In this document: one piece after another, positions 22,737 through 29,053 of the stretch
Layout of the letters: every line of letters begins with the position of its first letter
Numbering within the stretch: the stretch's first letter is position 1
DNA from: Lingula anatina
Lineage: Eukaryota; Brachiopoda; Lingulata; Lingulida; Lingulidae
Assembly (NCBI RefSeq): GCF_001039355.2
Contig: NW_019776080.1
Span: 215,329 to 244,381, forward strand
Length of the DNA: 29,053 nt
Direction: 5' to 3'
Notes under the pieces: generated by a model
Told to the model about the DNA's origin: nothing
What the model saw: the letters and a program-made list of their open reading frames with translations, nothing else
Databases searched by the model: none
Position numbers and translations under genes: made by a program

Positions 22737-23320
22737 ACCCCACCCAGCTCCACCCCATCAATCTCCAACAGGAAATTCTTGGTCTGCAATTTATCATAAA
22801 CTAGAATACTTAATTTATGTGCATCTTAGAGAAAGAGTTAAAATCCCAGAAGACNCCCTAAACAAAATTTTCCCCCGAGGGGGTCTTTTTTCCCAAAAAA
22901 GGGGGGGTTTTTTCGACCCCCCCAACCCCCCCCCCCCCCCCCCCCCGGCTACGGGCCTGCTATATGTAGTATAAACACTAACAACACAAACAATGATCTG
23001 ACAATATTTACAAAATCTTAATCTAAAAAGTAAATCTGAATCCTAATTTTAGAAGCAATGCTCGGTGCAGTAATACATGTACTGTAGCAGTATAACTGTG
23101 TTACCTTACCATATTTATTCGAAAGATGTTTGTGGAACTCAAGGAAGCCAAGTTTGAACCCAAGGGGCAAGTGTCCTAACAGAGGCCACCGATCTGGTCC
23201 AGGCAGACCATACTTCACTCTGTTATCGGCGAAGTAGCGGGAATATAGGACAGTCAAGACTGCGATTACGACAAGCAGCAGGACCCAGTCAGGAAGCCAC
23301 CAAATGTCCAACATCGACAT
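20559..23320 (-). CDS. Cytochrome P450, CYP3 clan, copy C (3 exons, 519 aa)
   Basis: Exons are 23320-23110, 22084-21314 and 21136-20559. The first donor (G|GTAAGG) is the strongest of the three copies. Membrane anchor, PGP, WKQVR, ExxR (ETMR), PERF and the haem loop FGLGPRNCIG are all intact. The I-helix reads AGFRTTSETLS: the catalytic Thr position is kept here, but the preceding acid is still Arg. This makes C the copy most likely to activate oxygen conventionally, an inference only. The segment around residues 156-165 (KKGETFDMQE) differs from the KKDGSFDAEE of A and B, so A and B look closer to each other. The start ATG is preceded 7 nt upstream by an out-of-frame ATG not seen in A or B. 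Intron 1 contains a tandem duplication interrupted by a poly-C-rich transposon. Confidence 0.95.
22357..22549. repeat. 136-bp tandem duplication in copy C intron 1
   Basis: GTCAAGGC...TTGCTGTTCATTACTTCCTAC begins at 22357 and again at 22493. The second unit resumes after the transposon at about 22965 (TGTAGTATAAACACTAACAA). Confidence 0.75.
22551..22959. mobile_element. Poly-C-rich transposon with CAGGCCCGTAGCC ends
   Basis: Perfect inverted ends CAGGCCCGTAGCC / GGCTACGGGCCTG. It splits the second unit of the local tandem repeat; the flanks CTACTGTA and CTATATGTA look like a decayed copy of the CTACATGTA in the intact unit. Two long C runs (about 22686-22736 and 22927-22946) and one N (22855) lie inside. 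ORFs through it encode only Pro or Gly runs. Confidence 0.75.
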
Positions 23321-23327
23321 CGTTCAT
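23289..23327 (-). promoter_or_regulatory. Overlapping 12-codon upstream ORF, copy C only
   Basis: An ATG 7 nt before the P450 start (ATGAACGATG) opens a different frame that stops at a TGA 31 nt inside the P450 coding region. Copies A and B have CAAGG before their start and lack it. If transcribed, it would lower translation of copy C. Confidence 0.4.
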
Positions 23328-23381
23328 GCACAATTTAAACAAAGCTGCTAATCAAATGCCCACGTTTGGTTTGTCAGCAGG

Positions 23382-23388
23382 TTTTATA
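23382..23388 (-). promoter_or_regulatory. TATA box of P450 copy C
   Basis: TATAAAA on the minus strand, 62 nt before the start codon, in the block CGTGTCATTATAAAACCTG shared with copy B. Confidence 0.65.
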
Positions 23389-24130
23389 ATGACACGACAT
23401 ACACTGGTGATGACAGCAGCTGATGAGACACTGTTGTGGAGGTCTGAAAGTTAAAAATAGTTGTGAGTCAGGCAAAGTGCAACGTGTGTTTATTTATCCA
23501 ACCTCTCCTGTATGTGGAGGTAAGAACCGTCGATCGGCTATTATAAGCTAGAAAAAATTGACTGAACTTTCCCCAAAATATCGACAACACATCATAATTA
23601 AAGTATAAGTAAATTTCTAGATATTTTAATTTTATATAAATGATGATAAAATAAGAAGCAACCGGTGAGTCATTAAGAAGTTAAAGCTTGAGAGAGACAC
23701 GTTCCCACCCCCTTCTCCTCCAAAGTGGACTTTGCTACCAGTGTTGTACCGAGATCGGCCAGAAATCAACTCAGGGTGACGCAACACCTACCTGTCGCCA
23801 GGTCCGAGCTGTGTGCATATGCTATCGGTAATCTACGGCGCCCCTTGGCGCTGTGGTATTTGGACGACTCGTTATCGTTTCCGTCACCCACACGCACAGG
23901 CAACGCGACATATATCCAGCCGTTTCACTCTTAAAGAACTGCACCAACGGAGGGTCCTCAGAGCGAATTCAGCGACTGACGTATTAGCCTTCACATGCTC
24001 AGGTACTTATAATATAACCCGCACAAAGTGCATGCCGACGGGTTTGTACTAGCTTTTCAGGCAAGTTGTCATATAAACAGGAGATGCTGGCTGAAAGACA
24101 TGATCGAATACTTTTGTTTTCATTTTATTT
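23389..24130 (-). promoter_or_regulatory. Duplicated 5' flank of P450 copy C
   Basis: Matches the A flank up to about 23830. Its outer part (23860-24130) instead matches 5905-6225, which shows that the A flank was later split by an insertion. No gene is seen. Confidence 0.5.
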
Positions 24131-25126
24131 TTTATTATCCAAACATTGTGTCTTTTAATAGCCATTTAAATTTGTTCGTGCTGCTTTGAATCAAGTTTAT
24201 ATACTGTTAATGATAGCGTGAGAGTGTACAGTAACCTAAAATCATTTTCTCTACTTCTATGCCTAAAATGTAGCTGTATACATATAAATAGCATGTGTGT
24301 GTGTGGCAGTAAGTATGAGAGATATAAATGACTTGGTCTCAGTCCTTGCACCCTGAGGTAAATAAATAAAAAGGTCACCGGAAACGCTATGCAGTGTCCT
24401 TACCTCTGTCCTTACCAGTAAATGAGCTGTCGGTTCTCAGGAACTTCTGAATCTCGGGTTGAGGCATTGTGAAGGTACGAATGCAATTGGCCACTGACAG
24501 GATTGTAAGTAAATGATATTCAAACAATAAGCAGTTATATCATTAATTACATGTACATGTAGCATGTGATGCACAGTGAGATAACACAGGGATTTGTAAG
24601 ATAAGAAAAAGATTTATTTGGCCAATAAACATCCATATAATTAACATGTAAGTTAAAATTTAATACATTCCATAATTAACACACTTGTAAAAGCTCATTT
24701 TAATAAAAAAAAAAAAAAAAAAGGCAAACTGGGGAATTGATAGATTGGTCCACATGTGTTGAATATATGCATAATATCTTGAGTGGATTGGAGGGGAGGG
24801 CATGAGGTTCCACAGAGTATCATATGCATGGCCCCTTTTTGAGAATGAGAGCAGCGTCATAGTATACCTTAATTTGTAAGCAAAATTATTGCATGAGTTA
24901 ATGTACTAATAATCGAGTATACTGACACACTGTAAAATTAGCTAGTTTGTATTTTAGGATCAGATCTAATGAACCCTGAAATTTCAGAAACCCCTGGAAT
25001 TCCACCTCTATAATATTAAAAATGGCAGAGCATGATGAGAGAAAAGAGAGAGTGATGTCTGTACATTTGACATTTTTTTTTTTTTTTTTTTGCTTTCTCT
25101 ATTTACCAATCCTATATTTCCCTCAG
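24131..25126. other. Spacer between copy C and ACY1
   Basis: Must contain the ACY1 promoter and non-coding first exon. One candidate donor is GGATT|GTAAGT near 24506. A T run (25072-25091) precedes the acceptor at 25126. Nothing else is supported beyond the low-confidence minus-strand exon. Confidence 0.4.
24416..24467 (-). CDS. Possible first coding exon of an unknown minus-strand gene
   Basis: On the minus strand an ATG in an acceptable context (TTCACAATGCC) opens 17 codons (MPQPEIQKFLRTDSSFT) that end at a strong donor, ACTG|GTAAGG. A second GTAAGG follows 13 nt later. No partner exon was found in the right phase; it does not join in frame to the kinase or P450 exons. It faces the ACY1 gene head to head. 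It could be a real first exon or a chance match. Confidence 0.25.
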
Positions 25127-25137
25127 GTTACAGCACC

Positions 25138-27643
25138 ATGTCAATGTCAAATGGCCTTCCTGCGAAACAAGCAAAGACGGAAGACAGGGCAGTGAGCAAG
25201 TTCAGGGAATATCTGAGGATAAACACAGTCCAACCCGATCCTGATTATGGTATGATTATACCCTCTACCAGGGCGACTGATAGATTTTTACAGATATTCA
25301 CAGATATGTCTCTAGCTAGATAGATGGTCATTTTGAGCTGAAGTCACCCTGTTGAGGAATCTCAAGGTTGATTACATGGCTGGTAATTGTTTGCATAACT
25401 GCTCAGGCACTGCCACTTAGCAGGTCCAGTCTAAGTCTGCGTGACAGCAATCAAGACAGTTAATTGCTCTGACTTCAATCACTTGTGACAGATAAAAAAG
25501 CCTTAGACTGGTTGCATAACAAGCAGTTATCACATTGTTGTGAAGCTCAGCTCATGCAGAGCAAGTACAAAGCTTTTGGCGCACACAGAGATAATTGTTT
25601 CCACATGGGATTCCTCAACAGGGTGACTTCAGCCCAAAATGACCATCTATCTAGCTAGAGACATATCTGTGAATATCTGTAAAAATCTATCAGTCGCCCT
25701 GGTAGAGGGTAGTATGATTATGACATATGGCTGGGGAGATGGAGAGAGGGAGGGGTAATTGGAGGGGAAAGAGAGGGAGTAGAGGAATTGGAAAGAGAAA
25801 AAGAATAGAAAAAGAGACACTGGAGAGAGATGAGTTCATAGGAGAGGGATTTGATTATATTGGGGAGTAAGGGAAGGGGCATGGAAGGAGGAAGAAAAGG
25901 TAGAAAGAGAGAGATGCACCTGGCTTATGTTGATAGATTATTATGCATGCAGTAGTAATGTGTTTTTTTACTTAATTTGACAGAAGTTCCAGAAATGCAG
26001 GTGTATGACTAACTAGTGCTAGAATTTCAAAATTATCAAAAAATTTAATAGCTTTATATCGGCATTGAATTGTTAGTAAAATAATGTACTATACTGTACT
26101 TTTCAGGCCCGGCCATCAAATTTCTGCAGGATTATGCAAAGGAGTTGAATCTTTCCACAAGGGTAACAGAGGTACAGCAAATCTTGTTTGATGATTTATA
26201 TTTACAATAGGCCTACCATTAAAGACCCCTTTACACTAGACAGTGTCCTTTCTGTGCCCTGCAGTACTGCCCCATTTGAGAGTAGAAAAAAATCATACTT
26301 GATGTGCTGGCAACTGGCCAATCATTGAGCATTCATCCTGCAACCAAAGCAATGGTTGTGCCTCCTGTCTACCACCACAATGATGCTAGTTTTATGGTCC
26401 TACAAAGTATGTAGAAAGGGCGCCGTCCAGTGTAAAGGGGTTTTACAAATATTCTCCCCCCTGTACCAGCACCAAGTCTTGGATCCACATTTGAAGATTG
26501 GACATATTTTACTTTTCTCTCTCTCTCTCTCTTTCCCCCTACAGAATCGCAATAGAATGTTTCTCTAGGTTTGGTGATTTGTTAATGATTTATTTCTCAC
26601 TTCACACACTTTGAAATATATCTTGAGTTTGTCTTTGGAAGAAACCCTTATTGTTACTAGAGCACTGCCACTGTCAGGGTCGGATTTAGGCCGTCTTCTG
26701 GGTCTTCCGGAAGACGGTCAGATTTTCAAGTTTACATTGTCGGGCATCTAATGTTTTCTGTCGGAAGACGGTCAAAAATGGAGGATAGATCAACAAAGAT
26801 AATTTGGAAGACTGTCAGAAAATATCTCTGGATCCGTCCCAGACTGTTGTGGTTCATCTAACATTCAGATAGTATTCAACTTCCAGATAGTACAGGGTAA
26901 TCCCATCCTAGTTATGACATGGACGGGAGTGGACCCTAGTCTCCCCTCTGTTCTGCTCAACTCACACATGGATGTGGTGCCAGTTTACCCTGTAAGTATG
27001 TGCCCCAGCATCTAATTCCTGAATCCTTTTTATGTACAGACACAGATGTGTCTGCACATATAGCTGTCACCTGCGTCTGTCATTGCTGTCGTTGCCGTCG
27101 CCTTGCACTTTCACCGATAACATGATTAGTTGGAAAACCGTTTTACCTTTTGGCTTGTTTTTATTTTTTCTTTTTGTATTTATTTATAATTTGGAGGAGA
27201 GTGGAGTAAGAAATAATGGTAGTCTAGCAATTGCAGTTAAGCAATAGTTAAAATCTGACAGAAATTTATCTTTGGATATTTTTCTGGTTGATTTCTCTTA
27301 ATAAGTTCTTTAGAACAGTTTGTTTTGCATGTCACTATTGTGTAGCTTTCTAAGACAACATTCTGGGTGCGAAGAGTTACACCCTTATCATTTTCTAGTC
27401 TCGCATTGTCTCATGCAGTGTTGACAGTCTCAGTTTTAGACTATTTAGGATTATTTACTTTTGGCTGTCCAGTTACCTGTTTCATGCAAGATTATTGCTT
27501 TCATTAGTTAAGTACTTCTAGTTAGTTACTTTTCATGTGTTAACTGGATTTGTTAATTATGCCTTATTCAGGAACACTGGAAATATGATCCATTTGAAGC
27601 AGTGAAAGAAGACAATGGGAATATATATGCAAGAGGATCACAA
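25138..27643 (+). CDS. ACY1: Aminoacylase-1, N-terminal part (4 exons seen, gene continues)
   Basis: Coding exons are 25138-25249, 26107-26171, 26887-26991 and 27572-27643, with intron phases 1, 0, 0 and 0 (last donor CAA|GTGAGT). The product belongs to the M20 metallopeptidase family, cytosolic zinc enzymes that hydrolyse N-acyl-L-amino acids to release free amino acids. The alignment to the vertebrate enzyme, recalled by family, runs without gaps through FREYLRINTVQPDPDYG, then MTWTG and the zinc-site motif NSHMDVVPV (His and Asp of HxD present), then EHWKYDPFEA and IYARGSQ. The remaining zinc ligands and the dimerisation domain lie beyond the window. An acceptor (CCCTCAG, ending 25126) just 11 nt before the ATG shows that a non-coding 5' exon lies upstream. 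A Mutator-like element sits 9 nt into intron 1, and intron 4 holds satellite arrays. Confidence 0.93.
25259..25711. mobile_element. Mutator-like MITE at the ACY1 intron 1 donor
   Basis: Terminal inverted repeats of 103 bp (25259-25361 and 25609-25711, starting TACCCTCTACCAGGGCGAC) with a single mismatch. The 9-bp direct repeat GTATGATTA flanks it (25250-25258 and 25712-25720). Long arms with a 9-bp duplication are typical of Mutator-like elements. The interior has no ORF. The left duplication is exactly the first nine bases of the intron. Confidence 0.88.
25735..25912 (+). repeat. GA-rich purine tract in ACY1 intron 1
   Basis: Strand-asymmetric G/A-rich low-complexity sequence (GGGGAGATGGAGAGAGGGAG and similar). 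Confidence 0.8.
26675..26842. mobile_element. MITE with CAGGGTCGGAT ends in ACY1 intron 3
   Basis: The ends CAGGGTCGGAT and ATCCGTCCCAG are inverted with two mismatches. ACTGT occurs on both sides (26670-26674, 26843-26847). The interior matches the 20330 element (TTTACATTGTCGGGCATCTAAT-like). It ends 44 bp before exon 3 of the coding sequence (26887). Confidence 0.65.
27027..27160 (+). repeat. Dispersed repeat with GTACAGACACA hairpin, copy 1
   Basis: ATGTACAGACACAGATGTGT, then CACCTGCGTCTGTC, TTGCACTTTCA and TTACCTTTTGGCTT occur in the same order in copy 2 at 27781. The two copies bracket ACY1 exon 27572-27643. Confidence 0.65.
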
Positions 27644-27675
27644 GTGAGTCTCTTTTTCTTTTCTTACCCCCTTCA

Positions 27676-27676
<1 letters not shown>

Positions 27677-27715
<39 letters not shown>
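27677..27715 (+). repeat. (CT)n microsatellite
   Basis: CT/TC run just inside the last visible ACY1 intron, followed by a short CA run. Confidence 0.9.
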
Positions 27716-27716
<1 letters not shown>

Positions 27717-27780
27717 ACACACATACACACACACTTTTTGCCTTAGAAATATCTGTGTATTGATTCTCCAAATAGTCTTT

Positions 27781-27930
27781 TTTTTTTATGTACAGACACA
27801 GATGTGTCTGTACATATTGCCATCACCTGCGTCTGTCGTCGCCGTCGCCGTCGCCAATCATGTCGCCGTGCACTTTCAGCGTTAACACCATAAGTGGAAG
27901 ACAGTTTTACTTTTTGGCTTTATATTTACA
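27781..27930 (+). repeat. Dispersed repeat with GTACAGACACA hairpin, copy 2
   Basis: Starts with a near-perfect 28-bp palindrome (27788-27815, half ATGTACAGACACA around a GA centre). A GTCGCC run follows, then the blocks shared with copy 1. Confidence 0.65.
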
Positions 27931-27947
27931 GAGCTGAAGAATATTCA

Positions 27948-28334
27948 TAAAACGCAGGTCAAGTTCGAAAATCAGCATGATCAGGCCATTATTGTAGAAT
28001 TTATGCTGTTTTTTCACTTTTCAGCATATATGCAACACTGTTAACACATTTCAAGGAAAACTGATAGGCCTGTTGTCATGAAACTCACAGGAATAATCAA
28101 TCTTACTAAAACGCAGATCAAGTTCGAAAATCGGCATGATCGGGCCACCATTTTAGTAGTTATGCTGTTTTTTCACTTTTCAGCATATATGCAACACTGT
28201 TAACACATTTCAAGGAAACCCCATGGGCCTGTTGTCATGAAACTCACAGGAGTAATCAATCTTACTAAAACGCAGGTCAAGTTCGAAAATCAGCATAATC
28301 GGACCATAATTTTATAAGTTATGCTGTTTTTTAG
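27948..28334 (+). repeat. 159-bp tandem repeat, about 2.4 units
   Basis: TAAAACGCAG(G/A)TCAAGTTCG starts at 27948, 28107 and 28266, exactly 159 bp apart. The third unit is cut off after about 70 bp, where the 368-bp array begins. Non-coding. Confidence 0.85.
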
Positions 28335-29053
28335 CATTTCCTCAGATTCAATTCTTAGGCATGTTAACAATCTAATTATTTAATTAATAAGATATGTAAA
28401 AGTGTTTGTTTGACATTTCCTGCATCTTTACAACATTGTTAGTTGATTACGTAAAAATGATGGTAAACTTGTAATCGTGTATTGTGTAATAAGGTGTCAA
28501 AAATGGAAATGAACTCATATCATTGCAGTTTGTAAGATTCAATCATTCACTATGTTCAGAAAGTCAGAATGGAGGAAATTGGACATTTGACACTGTTCTA
28601 AAATAAATATAAAAATGGCAGTAAACTGTTAATTTTGTTTTATGTTTAAAAAGTGTTAAAAATGGAAATAAACCCATTTCAGAATAGTGCTGTCTTGTTT
28701 CACATTTCCTCAGATTCAATTTTTAGGCATGTTAACAGTTTCATTATTTAATTAATAAGGTAAGTAAAAGTGTTTGTTTGACATTTCCTGCATCTTTACA
28801 ACATTGTTAGTTGATTTTGTAAAAATGATGGTAAACTTGTTATTTTGTATTGTGTAATAAAGTTTCAAAAATGGAAATAAACTCATATCATTGCAGTTTG
28901 TCAGATTCAATCATTCACTATGTTCTGAAGGTCAGAATGGAGGAAATTGGACAATTGACACTGTTCTATTGATATTTTTCACATCTCATCAATTTTCTTA
29001 GTTGATCATATAAAAATGGCAGTAAACTGTTAATTTTGTTTTATGTTAAAAAA
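28335..29053 (+). repeat. 368-bp tandem repeat reaching the window end
   Basis: CATTTCCTCAGATTCAATT starts at 28335 and 28703. The second unit runs off the window at 29053. Each unit contains two diverged halves (AAAAATGATGGTAAACTTGT versus AAAAATGGCAGTAAACTGTT), so the monomer is about 184 bp. Confidence 0.85.

Noticed and set aside
22479-22974. Proline-rich or glycine-rich proteins
   Set aside because: They are translations of C runs within a transposon, with an N nearby; no real gene signature.
27660-28330. CRISPR-like spaced repeats
   Set aside because: Units are long (159 bp), contiguous and in an animal intron; there are no short repeat-spacer units.

Overview
This looks like nuclear DNA of an invertebrate animal, probably a marine deuterostome such as an echinoderm; the species cannot be fixed from the sequence. 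The reasons are AT-rich, intron-rich genes, GT-AG splicing, many short inverted-repeat DNA transposons, microsatellites, and a recognisable animal gene (aminoacylase-1). One undetermined base (22855) lies inside a poly-C-rich element.

Layout. Three tandem cytochrome P450 genes of the CYP3 clan lie on the minus strand: copy A (1282-4232), copy B (8748-11407) and copy C (20559-23320). Each has three exons of exactly 211, 771 and 578 nt, phase-1 introns and an intact 519-residue product. Homology continues into the 3' and 5' flanks, so the duplicated unit was about 5-6 kb. Between B and C, also on the minus strand, is a ten-exon gene for a small (332 aa) protein kinase (13058-16889). On the plus strand at the right is the 5' half of aminoacylase-1 (four coding exons, 25138-27643, continuing past the window).

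The rest is intergenic or intronic DNA rich in miniature inverted-repeat elements: hAT-like, Mutator-like, TTAA-flanked and unclassified. There is also a 5'-truncated LINE tail with a 13-bp target duplication, and two satellite-like arrays (159-bp and 368-bp periods) in the last ACY1 intron.

Most notable points. (1) All three P450s lack the acidic residue of the I-helix oxygen-activation motif (Arg instead), and A and B also replace the catalytic Thr by Asn. (2) Two unrelated inverted-repeat elements, in two different genes, are inserted exactly at 5' splice sites, so that the target-site duplication contains and duplicates the GT donor. (3) Two copies of one hairpin element differ from each other, yet the arms of each copy match perfectly over 65 bp, so the arms covary.

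The genes do not form an operon-like pathway. The P450s are a paralogue cluster, while the kinase and ACY1 are simply neighbours.
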